Of a stretch of DNA of 33,278 nt, positions 6,424 to 14,351 are shown one piece after another. How positions within the stretch are numbered: the first letter of the stretch is position 1; the number at the start of each line of letters is the position of its first letter. Below the pieces are notes generated by a model. The model did not search any database. It had not been told where the DNA came from and saw nothing but the letters and a program-made list of their open reading frames with translations. This stretch comes from DATKQY01 sp035532475. Its GTDB lineage: Bacteria; Actinomycetota; Acidimicrobiia; Acidimicrobiales; Bog-793. The stretch is taken from NCBI GenBank assembly GCA_035532475.1, contig DATKQY010000084.1:1-33278 (forward strand), written 5' to 3'. The position numbers and the translations under genes are program-made.

Positions 6424-7806
6424 CTACAGGGCGTTCGCGCCCATGCGACGCCAGAGGTCCGAGACGAACATCTCGTCCGGGTCCATCCTTCGACGGACCT
6501 CGAGCCATTCGCCAAGGCGCGGGTACATCGCCCGCAGGCGATCGCCTTCCAGCCGCCCGTCCTTCGCGAGGTAGACGCGACCGTGCGCCGAGACCACGAG
6601 CTCGTCGAGCGCGTCCAACGCGGCGGCGACGCCCGAGCCGCCGAGTGGGAGGTCGAGCGCGAGCGTCCACCCTTGCATCGGGAAGGACAGCGGCGCCGCG
6701 TCACCTTCGCCGAAGCGCTTCAAGACGGCGAGCGACGGGGCCAGATGGCGGGCCTGCAGCAGCTCGATGACCCTGCGGATCGTCGCCTCCTCCCCGAAGG
6801 GGACGACGAACTGGTACTGCGTGAACCCCCGCGGGCCGTAGAGGCGGTTCCAGCGCGCGACAGCGTCGAGCGGGTAGAAGAACGACGACATCGACTGGAG
6901 CTCCCCGGACCGGTGCGCCGGCGCCTTTCGGTACCAGAGCTCGTTCCATGCGGCGATGGTCGCATGGCGCACGAGGCTCGCCGGTGGCGTGAAGGGGACG
7001 TCGAGGCGGGTCCGCGGCGCGTACGAGAGCTCCCGGGACAGGAGCGCCGTCGGGAGATCGACCAGGCTCGCATGGTCGCCACGACTGAGCACCGATCGAC
7101 CGAGATGGCGCCCCTGTGCGACACAGTCCACCCAGGCCACCGAGTAGCGGTATCGGTCGTCGTGCGCGGCGAGCTGCGCCATGCAGTCCTCGAGGTCGAC
7201 GGAGCGGTCGGTGTCGACGAGCATGAACGAGGTCTCGATCGGGCGCAGCCGGAGGGTCGCCCGGGCGATGACCCCGGTCAGGCCCATGCCCCCGACGGTC
7301 GCCCAGAAGAGGTCCGGCTGCCGCGTCGGGCTGAGCTCGACACGCCCCTGTGCGCCCACGAGCGTGAGGCTGTCGACGTAGCGGCCGAAGGCGCCGTCCC
7401 GATGGTGGTTCTTGCCGTGCACGTCGGCGGCGATCGCTCCGCCGACGGTCACCTGGGCGGTGCCGGGCGTCACCGGGACGAACCAACCGAGCGGGGCGAC
7501 GCGTCGAAGCAGTGCATCGATGGACAGTCCGGCCTCGACGGTGAGGACGCCGGAGTCGAAGTCCGCGTCCACCACTCGGTCGAGGCTCGTGACGTCGAGG
7601 ACGATCCCGCCGGCGCACTGGGCGGCGTCGCCGTAGGAGCGTCCGAGCCCCCGAGCGAGGATCGGCATGGCGGAGCTCCGAGCGCCCGCCACGAGACGAT
7701 CGAGCTCGTCCCCGCTCCGCACCGGAACGACATGTGCGGCGGAGCTCGACGCCCGGCCCCAGCCGGTGACGAGCTCGCGGGTCTCGTCGGCGCCGAGCGG
7801 GCTCAC
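6424..7806 (-). CDS. dprE1: Decaprenylphosphoryl-beta-D-ribose 2'-oxidase (DprE1)
   Basis: 460 residues, FAD oxidoreductase that oxidises the 2'-OH of decaprenylphosphoryl-ribose. Features: the VAO-type FAD domain with ARGLGRSYGD (51-60) and GGAIAADVHGKNHHRDG (122-138), His130 being equivalent to the conserved HGKNHH histidine; the substrate domain with VLKRFGEGDAAPLSFP; and the YLAKDGR lysine (Lys415, like Lys418 of M. tuberculosis). In the GWTLALDLP segment residue 383 is Ala, where M. tuberculosis has Cys387, the residue covalently trapped by benzothiazinones. GTG 7806 overlaps the ubiA stop by 4 nt (GTGA), implying translational coupling. The length nearly equals the mycobacterial enzyme (461). 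Confidence 0.95.
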   Translation of the reverse strand: MSPLGADETRELVTGWGRASSSAAHVVPVRSGDELDRLVAGARSSAMPILARGLGRSYGDAAQCAGGIVLDVTSLDRVVDADFDSGVLTVEAGLSIDALLRRVAPLGWFVPVTPGTAQVTVGGAIAADVHGKNHHRDGAFGRYVDSLTLVGAQGRVELSPTRQPDLFWATVGGMGLTGVIARATLRLRPIETSFMLVDTDRSVDLEDCMAQLAAHDDRYRYSVAWVDCVAQGRHLGRSVLSRGDHASLVDLPTALLSRELSYAPRTRLDVPFTPPASLVRHATIAAWNELWYRKAPAHRSGELQSMSSFFYPLDAVARWNRLYGPRGFTQYQFVVPFGEEATIRRVIELLQARHLAPSLAVLKRFGEGDAAPLSFPMQGWTLALDLPLGGSGVAAALDALDELVVSAHGRVYLAKDGRLEGDRLRAMYPRLGEWLEVRRRMDPDEMFVSDLWRRMGANAL

Positions 7807-8816
7807 GTGTAGATGCCGACAGCGACGAGCACGACGCACGCGAGCCCGAGTACCTGGAGCCCCCGGTTTCGCAGTGCAAGCTCTTCGGGGGCCCCTCCGT
7901 GTCCGGATTCAATCGAGAGCTCGACGCTGAGGACCCCGAGCACGAACGGCAGGATCGACAGACGGAAGACGATGTCGTCGATGTCCCCGCGACCGGAATC
8001 CAGGTGCGCGGCCCGATCGAACGCCCACAGCGCGTAGCTCATCACTGCGACCGTCGCCGCGAGGACCCGGACCGAGCGCAAGAAGCTCGCCGGATAGTAC
8101 GCCAGCACCCGGCGATGCGAGGCGCCGTTCCCGCTGAGCGTCGTGAGCTCGGCACTGCGCTTGCCGGTGACGACCAGCAGCGCACATGCGGAGGTGACGA
8201 TCGCGAACCAGGGCGAGATCGGGATGTGCACCGCGGCACCCCCCGCCACGGCGCGAAGCACGAAGCCCGACGACACGCACGCGAGCTCGATGACGGGGAC
8301 GTGCTTGAGGTAGAGCGAATAGCCGACGCTGACGACGGCGTAGGCCGCGACGACCGCGAGCAGCGCCTTACCGGCGAAGAGGCCCGCACCGGTCACCGCG
8401 AGCGCGAGGAGGACGCCCCCGACGGCGAGCGCGAGCCGCGGCGAGAGCGCTCCGGAGGCGACCGGTCGGCTCCGCTTCTCCGGATGGACGCGGTCGGCCG
8501 CCGCGTCGACCGTGTCATTGACGAGGTAGGTGCCGGTCGAGGCGACGAGAAAGATCCCCGCTGCGACGGCGGTGCGGCCGAGCACCGACGGGTGCGAGAG
8601 CAGGCCGGCCGCGCCGGGCGCAGCGAACACCAGCGCGTTCTTGATCCACTGACGCGGACGCGAGGCGTCGAGGAGCAGGCGAGGAGTCGAGCGCCGCGCC
8701 GGGCTCGGGCCGGGGTCGCCTGCCGCGCGCGCCGGAGTCTCGATCGGTTCTCCGCCAGCGGGCGCGGCCATCTCGACCTGAAGTATCGCGGCTTGCCGGA
8801 GACGCGACTGGGTCAT
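7803..8816 (-). CDS. ubiA: Decaprenyl-phosphate phosphoribosyltransferase (UbiA family, DPPR synthase)
   Basis: 337 residues, polytopic membrane prenyltransferase. Rv3806c-type members move phosphoribosyl from PRPP to decaprenyl phosphate, the first committed step to the arabinose donor. The diagnostic motif is NDTVDAAADRVHPEKRSRP (Asn100, Asp101, Asp104, Asp108), followed by YSLYLKHVPVIEL and the KRSAELTTL/RRVLAYY region. About eight or nine hydrophobic helices follow residue 60. The N-terminal ~45 residues are hydrophilic, so a start at Met16 is also possible. The stop overlaps the dprE1 start by 4 nt. The upstream glycosidase ends 15 nt before this start. DPPR phosphatase is not in the window. 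Confidence 0.92.
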   Translation of the reverse strand: MTQSRLRQAAILQVEMAAPAGGEPIETPARAAGDPGPSPARRSTPRLLLDASRPRQWIKNALVFAAPGAAGLLSHPSVLGRTAVAAGIFLVASTGTYLVNDTVDAAADRVHPEKRSRPVASGALSPRLALAVGGVLLALAVTGAGLFAGKALLAVVAAYAVVSVGYSLYLKHVPVIELACVSSGFVLRAVAGGAAVHIPISPWFAIVTSACALLVVTGKRSAELTTLSGNGASHRRVLAYYPASFLRSVRVLAATVAVMSYALWAFDRAAHLDSGRGDIDDIVFRLSILPFVLGVLSVELSIESGHGGAPEELALRNRGLQVLGLACVVLVAVGIYT

Positions 8817-8831
8817 GGCCGCACCGCGTGC

Positions 8832-10157
8832 TCAGCCGCCCGAGCGGGCCGACATCGTGATGAAGTCCCTGGACCACCACGGCTCGAAGTAGCGGACCGG
8901 TGTGCCGATCATGTTCGGCAGCAGATCCGCGCCGTTCGCCGGCGCCGCGGCCCCCGTGGCCGTCGACGGCGAGTACGCCGCGAAGTCCACCCAGTCCGTG
9001 TTGATATCCAGCTCCATGGCCCGGACGGCACCCGCACGGACCAGGAGATTGGCGAGGGTGGTGATGTTCAGCCCGGGTCCCCCGACGTAGACGAGCGCGC
9101 CGTCGGCGGTCACGCCGATGCCAGAGCGCCAGACATAGACCTGGTTACCGAGCGTGGCGCCCCACTGGGTCGTGTCGTTCGCGTTGAGGCCCGGCACGGG
9201 CTTGCCGCCGTCGACGAGGAGCACGAGGTTCTGGCGCACTGCGACGACGTTGCGCGTGAGCCGCGCGTCCCGTCCCCAGTCCGCGACCGTCGCCGTCCCG
9301 TTGCGGTAGATGACGAAGGAGGCCGCGCCGGTGCGCAAGGGGATGACCGTCCGGCCGTCGGTGTAGTAGCCGCCGTTCGCGTCGGCCATCAGGAAGCCCG
9401 CATTGAACGCGGCGACCAGGCTCTTCGCCGCGGTCGGCTCGACCGGCGCCGTGTAGGGATAGGGCCCACCGCCGGGGACGGTGCTGCCCGAGTAGAGCGT
9501 GGCCCGCAGCAGCTTGGTGTCCATCCAGGCGACGCCGACCACGATACTCGTGTGGATCGGATCGGGTCGCATGAACGCCTCGTACACGGCGCTGAGGCCG
9601 TCCACCTTGCGGCCGACTGGGTGCCAGACGCCTTCGCCGGGCACCGCGGGGCTCGCAAAGGGTGTGATCGCGGCGGGCGCCGGGAGGTGGGCAACACGTC
9701 CCGATGTCGAGGAGGCGGGAGACGTCGACCGGGGTGGCGGGGGGATCGCGCCCTTCAACGGCTTGCCGCCCACCGGGGGCGCGTGGTGCGAGTACCAGAG
9801 GTTCTCGGCCCATCGGACGACCGGTGCGCCCCCGTGCTCGCGTGCCCACTCCGCGAAGCGGGCGGGCACGGAGGTACCGAGTCCCGGGTTGTTGAGCGCG
9901 CTGGCGAGCGAGATCCATACCGGCGTCAGGCCAAGCAGCACGACGGCTGCCGCCGTTGCGACCGGGTGACGGCCGACGATCGTCCTCCGAGCGGCGCGGA
10001 CTGCCCGTCGGCGGGCGCGACGCTGACGCCGGGTCGGCCTGCGACGCGTCGCACCTCCCGGCCGGGAGTCGGCGCCCCGGACAGACGCTGGGGCGTCCTC
10101 GAAGGTGCTGCGCTGCTCGAGTGCCGTGCTCGAGGGGCGTTCCCGATCAGGGCTCAC
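8832..10157 (-). CDS. Membrane-anchored phosphodiester glycosidase family protein (NAGPA domain)
   Basis: 441 residues. A very basic cytoplasmic N-terminus (residues 30-62, rich in Arg) leads into one membrane segment (about 65-87), leaving the rest outside. The C-terminal half has the phosphodiester glycosidase (NAGPA, formerly DUF2233) pattern: AFNAGFLMADANGGYYTDGR, a later LLVDGGKP, GVTADGALVYVGG, and AMELDINTDW. Family members cleave sugar phosphodiesters, as in mammalian uncovering enzyme and spore or polysaccharide proteins. Translation from GTG 10157 is the longest form; the Shine-Dalgarno (GAGAG) is weak. It is first in the operon with ubiA-dprE1-dprE2, so a role in cell-envelope arabinan or polyprenyl-phosphate-sugar metabolism is likely but inferred. 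Confidence 0.82.
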   Translation of the reverse strand: MSPDRERPSSTALEQRSTFEDAPASVRGADSRPGGATRRRPTRRQRRARRRAVRAARRTIVGRHPVATAAAVVLLGLTPVWISLASALNNPGLGTSVPARFAEWAREHGGAPVVRWAENLWYSHHAPPVGGKPLKGAIPPPPRSTSPASSTSGRVAHLPAPAAITPFASPAVPGEGVWHPVGRKVDGLSAVYEAFMRPDPIHTSIVVGVAWMDTKLLRATLYSGSTVPGGGPYPYTAPVEPTAAKSLVAAFNAGFLMADANGGYYTDGRTVIPLRTGAASFVIYRNGTATVADWGRDARLTRNVVAVRQNLVLLVDGGKPVPGLNANDTTQWGATLGNQVYVWRSGIGVTADGALVYVGGPGLNITTLANLLVRAGAVRAMELDINTDWVDFAAYSPSTATGAAAPANGADLLPNMIGTPVRYFEPWWSRDFITMSARSGG

Positions 10158-11027
10158 GCCAACTCTCGCTGACGGGACGACCCGGAGGACTCAGGCGAGG
10201 CGATGCGATGCGTTCTCATGATCCACAAGGAGGAGGGTACGGCTCGATCCTTACAAGAAGATGAACTGGGAAATGCCCAGTGATCGGGATCGGGGGCCCT
10301 TGGGCGCTGCGCGCGTCCACCGCCAGTCCACAGCTTCGTAGACCACACCATGGAACGAAACGACCCTCGATCCACCCTTATGCTACTACGACCGCTGCGG
10401 GCTCGGGCGGTCACCGATGGCGGCGGAAGTGCCCAACATCTCGACCTGACGCTCCCCCACCGACGACGAGCACGCCGGCGGAGGGGAGCCGAAACGCACG
10501 TCTTCGCGCACCGAAGGTGTCGCACTCCCGTCCTGGAGGCCGCCGTAACATACGAGGCCGTGACGCTCGGTTCTCGCGCGCTCGCCTCCGAAGACCTCAG
10601 GGGCTCCGCCGAGGCCGCCAGCTGGATCCTCGATCCCGGCATCGGCTGCCGAGTCACCCTGCTGGTGCCGGCGGCGGCCGACGGCAGCCCGCCGGCCGGG
10701 CAGCACCGACCCGATCCCGGCGCCGGCCCAGCACTCGGCCTTCCCGCCCGCCTCCCGGCGTAGGCCGGCAAGGTCGAGCAGCTCGCCGATGGCGCTCGGC
10801 ACCGGGGTCGACGTCGGGCATCGGCGGTGGACGCGCGGACCCGGTGGGCTGCGCCGAGGAGGTGGTGCGCGGGTCGGCTCGGCGTGCGCTCGATCTCGCC
10901 GACCTCGTGACGTCTCACGAAGCGGTCCTGTCGCTGACCGCGAGCGCTCCGGCTCGTGCGGCCGCTCGCGGGGCGTCCGACCTGCGGTACGCGGCGCGGG
11001 CGTGGTTGGCTGGACCGCGTCGTCCCG
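10158..11027. other. 870-nt region without a confident gene
   Basis: It separates the divergent glycosidase and GH76 genes. Visible signals: an AAGGAGG (10230-10236) with no credible start behind it, and a short inverted repeat CTGGG-AAATG-CCCAG (10266-10280). A minus-strand frame 10386-10802 (GTG start, 138 codons) has a high-GC third position for part of its length, but it has no recognisable domain and is Gly/Arg/Ala-rich. I do not call it as a gene. Promoters for both flanking genes should lie here; no clear -35/-10 pair stands out. Confidence 0.4.
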
Positions 11028-12155
11028 GTGAGCGCCGCCCCGACCCGCGAGGAGCACGCCGAGCGCTCGAGCGCGACCTTCGACGCGCTCCAGCGCACCT
11101 TCTACGACGGGCGGACCGGCCTGTACCGCAAAGCCCGCCGCTTCCTGCTCCGACGACCGTTCGAGGTGTTGTGGCCGTTCGCGAACGCGTGGGCTTCCAC
11201 CTGCTCGCTCGCGGCGCTCGCGAACGGAACGGTGGAAGGCCCCGCCGTTGACTCGTCGAACGCATCCGGCCTGCTCGACAGCCGCATCCGAGCGGCCCTC
11301 CGCTATGCATCCTGGCGGGACCGCCAACCGGCGAGCGCCGCGCCGCTCGGGCTCGGATCGACCGTCTACCGGCCGCTGTGGAGCCCACTCGCCCGGCGAC
11401 TGTGGCGGGTGGGCGCCGCGTACCACGATGACAACGAGTGGATCGCCCTCGCACTCCTCCACCAGCACCGCGTGACCGACGATCCCCGCTGCGTCGAGAC
11501 TGCCCGGCGCATCTTCGCCTTCACCGTCGGAGGCTGGTGCGACATCCCTGAATGGTCCCATCCCGGCGGTATCCGCTGGGCCGAGGCCGCGTGGAGCGTC
11601 GGGCGCAACACGTGCTCGAACGGACCGGCGGCCGAGGTCGGAGCGGAGCTCTTCCTGATCACCTCCGAGCGCTGGTTTCTCGACTGGGCTGGACGCATCT
11701 ACGACTGGGCGCGCGGGGCGCTACTCGGGGAGGACGGCCTCTACGCCGACCAGATCCGTCCGGACGGCCGCGTCGAAGCGGCCATCTGGAGCTACAACCA
11801 GGGCTCGATGATCGGAGCGGGGGTGCTCCTCCACGAGGCGACGGGCGACAGGGAGTACCTGGACCAGGCGGAACGCACCGCGGCGGCGTCGCTCGCGCAC
11901 TACGCGGACGTCGACAGGCTGGCCGGAGAGCTCCCGATCTTCGTCGCGGTCTACCTGCGCAGTCTTCTGCTGCTCGACGCGCTGCGCCCGAACGCCCGCT
12001 ACCGGGCGGTCGCCGAGTCCTACGCGACGGCCATGTGGGAGCGGCGACGAGATCCCGTCTCGGGTCTGTTCCTGCCCGAATCCTCCGGGGTGAACGGCAC
12101 GGCCCCCCTCGTCGCGGTCGAGGCGATGCTGGCGGGCAGCCAGCCGCGTCCGTAG
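11028..12155 (+). CDS. Glycoside hydrolase family 76-like protein (alpha-1,6-mannanase type)
   Basis: 375 residues, an (alpha/alpha)6-barrel glycosidase. GH76 enzymes cut alpha-1,6-mannan backbones. Seen: YHDDNEWIALALLHQH, with the Asp134-Asp135 pair that matches the GH76 catalytic aspartates, repeated helix pairs with Trp-rich ends (FTVGGWCDIPEWSHPGG, NTCSNGPAAEVGAELFL), and SYNQGSMIGAGVLLHEATGD (255-274), the family's best conserved block. There is no signal peptide, so it would act in the cytoplasm, on recycled mannan or a lipid-linked glycan. GTG 11028 is chosen because similarity starts shortly after (ERSSATFDALQRTFYD); no good ribosome site is seen. It lies near the arabinose-donor operon, consistent with envelope polysaccharide metabolism. 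Confidence 0.8.
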   Translation: MSAAPTREEHAERSSATFDALQRTFYDGRTGLYRKARRFLLRRPFEVLWPFANAWASTCSLAALANGTVEGPAVDSSNASGLLDSRIRAALRYASWRDRQPASAAPLGLGSTVYRPLWSPLARRLWRVGAAYHDDNEWIALALLHQHRVTDDPRCVETARRIFAFTVGGWCDIPEWSHPGGIRWAEAAWSVGRNTCSNGPAAEVGAELFLITSERWFLDWAGRIYDWARGALLGEDGLYADQIRPDGRVEAAIWSYNQGSMIGAGVLLHEATGDREYLDQAERTAAASLAHYADVDRLAGELPIFVAVYLRSLLLLDALRPNARYRAVAESYATAMWERRRDPVSGLFLPESSGVNGTAPLVAVEAMLAGSQPRP

Positions 12156-12500
12156 CCGGCGGCCGGCGTCCGCCTGCGACGCGGAGCCCGGAAGGGAACG
12201 TGTGACTCGGTGTCGCGATCCGCGGTCGCGCCGCACGCGACGCTGATCGCTCCGCGACCTTCTCACACGCAGGAACGGGCGGGCAGACGACGTCGTCTGG
12301 AGCCGCCCACGGACACGTGGACCGGCCGAGGTCCGGGAGCACCCGGGCGGCGAGCCGGAGCAGGCAGCACGGCCGCGACCGGTGCCAGGGCGCGGCAGCC
12401 ATCGAGCTGGTGCACGCCCTCTGCAACGGATGCGCCGGGGACGTTGGGCACTAGCCGACTGGCGAACCGGCGAGGACACTGAGCTGCGGAGGTGGTGGCG
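12156..12500. other. 345-nt intergenic region, nothing recognised
   Basis: Open frames on both strands are short, Arg/Pro-rich and unlike known proteins. Only the GGAGGTGG ribosome site (12488-12495) of the next gene is supported. Confidence 0.4.
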
Positions 12501-12755
12501 ATGGATGTCGACGAGATCATTGCAGGGCTGAGCGACGCTGAGCGGGACGCGTTGCTGGATCGGCTCCTCGAAGCTCGGCGGGAGAAGTCGGAGGCGGACG
12601 AGGGTCTCGGGGAGCGGGTCGCTCGCCTCGAGGCGCTGCTCGCGGCTGGTCAGTCACGGCGCCAGCGGGGTCCCCGGGGTGCGTCAACCTGGCCGGTTGA
12701 CCCGGGAGGCTACTTCTGGCACGAGCACCGTCACTGCCCGCATTGCGGCTGGTAG
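12501..12755 (+). CDS. Small protein with coiled coil and C-terminal CPHC zinc knuckle
   Basis: 84 residues, not recognised as a named family. Residues 1-53 are charged and predicted helical, with heptad-like leucines (DEIIAGLSDAERDALLDRLLEARR... LEALLAAG), consistent with a coiled coil. A basic linker (QSRRQRGPRG) leads to an aromatic, His/Cys-rich end: WHEHRHCPHCGW. Two Cys and three His in the last 12 residues could bind zinc alone or across a dimer. ATG 12501 has a strong GGAGGTGG 6 nt upstream, which supports expression. It could be a small DNA-binding or regulatory protein; function unknown. Confidence 0.65.
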   Translation: MDVDEIIAGLSDAERDALLDRLLEARREKSEADEGLGERVARLEALLAAGQSRRQRGPRGASTWPVDPGGYFWHEHRHCPHCGW

Positions 12756-12957
12756 CGGTGCACGAGGCTCGTACCGGCCATACGAGCACGAGCCGATCGC
12801 GACCGAGGTCGGTCGGTTGTCCGCGACGACAGCCGAGCCTTTGCGGTCGGCCCAGCGCGGAGGCTCCTGGGAGCCGCCGCAGCTGTCCTCGGCCGGGCGC
12901 GATGCACGCAGGCGGTGAGAGGACGTGGGACCGGCGGCCTCGATCGATCGCGCGTGT

Positions 12958-13548
12958 TCAGGAGTCGGTTGGCGCTGAGTCCGCTGGCTGGTTGGACGAG
13001 GCGTGTTCCTCGTCGAGCAGCTGGCGGACCCTTTCGAGGACGTCGGCGTCAGAGGCGAGGGCTAGCTCGTCGCTCACCCACCCGCCGGCCAGCTCCCCGC
13101 GGATCCGTCGGGGCGAGCCGTCGGTACTGCGCAGGAGCGCCTCGAGGAGGCCGGCTCGCGCCAGGGCGACGAAGGGTTCGGGGTCCCAGCCCCCAGATGC
13201 GACCACGAGGCGGATCTCCTCGAGCGACAGCGGCGACTCCGCCCAGGCCGACAGGCAGCTCGTCACCTCGTCGGCGCGTTGCCCGCCCGCCAGGTAGCCC
13301 ATCGTCTGGCTGTCGTTCGTGATCACCTCGAGGAGCTGGAGCAGGCGGCCACCCCAACGCTTCTCGTTCATGAGCCGCTCGGCGACACCAGCGGGCACGG
13401 CACCCTTCTGGTCGACCTTGGCGGACAGCGCCTCGGCGAGCTCAGCCAGACTGGGCTCGGAGATCGCCGGCTCCGACACGGCCGGCGCTCCAGGCAGGTC
13501 GGACTGCGCCACCGACGATTGAGAGCCGCGTTCGGCCGGGGCGTTCAT
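12958..13548 (-). CDS. Hypothetical protein
   Basis: 196 residues, mostly helical, acidic and cytosolic, not recognised. The first ~35 residues are Ser/Pro/Ala-rich and likely disordered. The middle (residues 40-120) contains regular amphipathic helices (LAELAEALSAKVDQKG, VAERLMNEKRWGGRLLQLLEVITND). The rest includes LSLEEIRLVVASGGWDPEPFVALARAGLLEALL and ends in an acidic Ser/Pro tail. ATG 13548 follows GGGAGG with 6-nt spacing, a good start. It is divergent from the thioredoxin operon; the shared 256-nt upstream space holds a 10-bp inverted repeat (13573/13629) and a CstR-type palindrome (13730). Confidence 0.7.
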   Translation of the reverse strand: MNAPAERGSQSSVAQSDLPGAPAVSEPAISEPSLAELAEALSAKVDQKGAVPAGVAERLMNEKRWGGRLLQLLEVITNDSQTMGYLAGGQRADEVTSCLSAWAESPLSLEEIRLVVASGGWDPEPFVALARAGLLEALLRSTDGSPRRIRGELAGGWVSDELALASDADVLERVRQLLDEEHASSNQPADSAPTDS

Positions 13549-13572
13549 GTGGGACCTCCCAAGAGGTGCCGC

Positions 13573-13638
13573 TGACCTTCGGAGCCAGCTCAACCGAGCG
13601 TGTCTCCGAAATCGTCGGTGCGTTAGGGCCGAAGGTCA
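13573..13638. repeat. 10-bp perfect inverted repeat, 46-nt spacer
   Basis: TGACCTTCGG (13573-13582) and its exact complement CCGAAGGTCA (13629-13638). It lies just upstream of the minus-strand hypothetical gene starting at 13548. It could be a paired operator for a looping repressor or a weak stem; no homologous sites are seen elsewhere in the window. Confidence 0.45.
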
Positions 13639-13729
13639 TCTCGCACGCCCACAGGGCCAGCTCGGAGGCCCACCGGGACGTGCCCGGCTCGAAGCTGAAG
13701 GGCGCTCCCCGCGGGCGCTCACGCGTCAG

Positions 13730-13749
13730 GAATACCCACCGGGGTATTC
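13730..13749. promoter_or_regulatory. CsoR/CstR-type operator before the thioredoxin/SQR-like genes
   Basis: Perfect palindrome GAATACCC-ACCG-GGGTATTC. It contains ATACC-N6-GGTAT, the pattern of CsoR-family operators with a central G/C tract; the CstR and CsoR members respond to persulfide and to copper. It sits 56 nt before the trx start. A second site with the same half-sites and spacing is at 16271, before the DUF2892 gene. The downstream sulfur-handling genes favour a CstR-like persulfide sensor. The regulator gene itself is not in the window. Confidence 0.65.
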
Positions 13750-13804
13750 TTGTTCACGCATGTGCAGGGGCCACCGTGGCGCCCGCAGCGATGGAGGTGG
13801 AGAC

Positions 13805-14188
13805 GTGGCAACGGTGACGGCAGGTCAGGGGAACTTCGAGGATCTCGTGAGCTCGGACGGGATCGTCCTCGTCGACTTCTGGGCGGCGTGGTGCGGTCCT
13901 TGCCGGATGTTCGCGCCGGTCTTCGAGCAGGCCTCCGAGCAGCATCCCGATGTCACCTTCGCCAAGGTGGACACCGAGGCCGAGCAGGAGCTCGCGAGGA
14001 GCTTTGGGATCATGTCGATCCCGACCCTCATGGCTTTCAGGGACCAGATACTCCTCTACGCCCAGCCGGGTGCCCTGCCGGGCGCGGCGCTCGAGGAGCT
14101 CATCGGCAAGATCAGGGAGCTCGACATGGACGAGGTCCGACGTCAGGTGGCCGGGCACGATAAGGACGTCGCATCGGCGCACGGCTGA
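13805..14188 (+). CDS. trxA: Thioredoxin
   Basis: 127 residues, cytosolic disulfide reductase. The active site WCGPC lies in VLVDFWAAWCGPCRMFAPVFEQ, the cis-Pro loop is SIPTLMAFRD, and the strand order is that of a full thioredoxin. GTG 13805 follows GGAGGTGGAG at 7-nt spacing. The C-terminus extends about 15 residues beyond a typical thioredoxin (MDEVRRQVAGHDKDVASAHG). It lies downstream of a CstR-type palindrome and upstream of an SQR-like flavoprotein, a setting that suggests reduction of persulfide or polysulfide carried on protein cysteines, besides general disulfide reduction. The cellular role is inferred from neighbours. Confidence 0.93.
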   Translation: MATVTAGQGNFEDLVSSDGIVLVDFWAAWCGPCRMFAPVFEQASEQHPDVTFAKVDTEAEQELARSFGIMSIPTLMAFRDQILLYAQPGALPGAALEELIGKIRELDMDEVRRQVAGHDKDVASAHG

Positions 14189-14242
14189 GCGACGCTCCCG
14201 CGGCGATCCGGCCCGGCCGCGCACGTTGGCGCATTCCGGGTC

Positions 14243-14256
14243 GGGCCGTTCGGCCC
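14243..14256. other. Small hairpin between trx and the SQR-like gene
   Basis: GGGCCG-TT-CGGCCC, a perfect 6-bp arm pair without a following T run. It is followed at 14257 by TAGCGT, which could be a -10 element. It may attenuate or separate transcription of the two genes, which are 163 nt apart. Weak evidence. Confidence 0.3.
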
Positions 14257-14351
14257 TAGCGTCGGCCGGGCACGGCGACCAGGCTGGCAGAAGAGGAGGG
14301 CCCGTCGGCCGGAGCGAGGGGTCCACCGCGCGAAGCGAGCGGCGACGAGCA

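Noticed and set aside
6583..7812. 409-codon plus-strand frame over dprE1
   Set aside because: Mirror of an unmistakable DprE1; no independent protein features.
10230..10290. Strong AAGGAGG as evidence for a short gene
   Set aside because: The next ATG is more than 20 nt away and the frame closes after 26 codons with no protein character.
10386..11561. 391-codon minus-strand frame across the GH76 gene
   Set aside because: Mostly antisense to a protein with clear GH76 motifs; the remaining 3' part (10386-10802) has no domain or good ribosome site.
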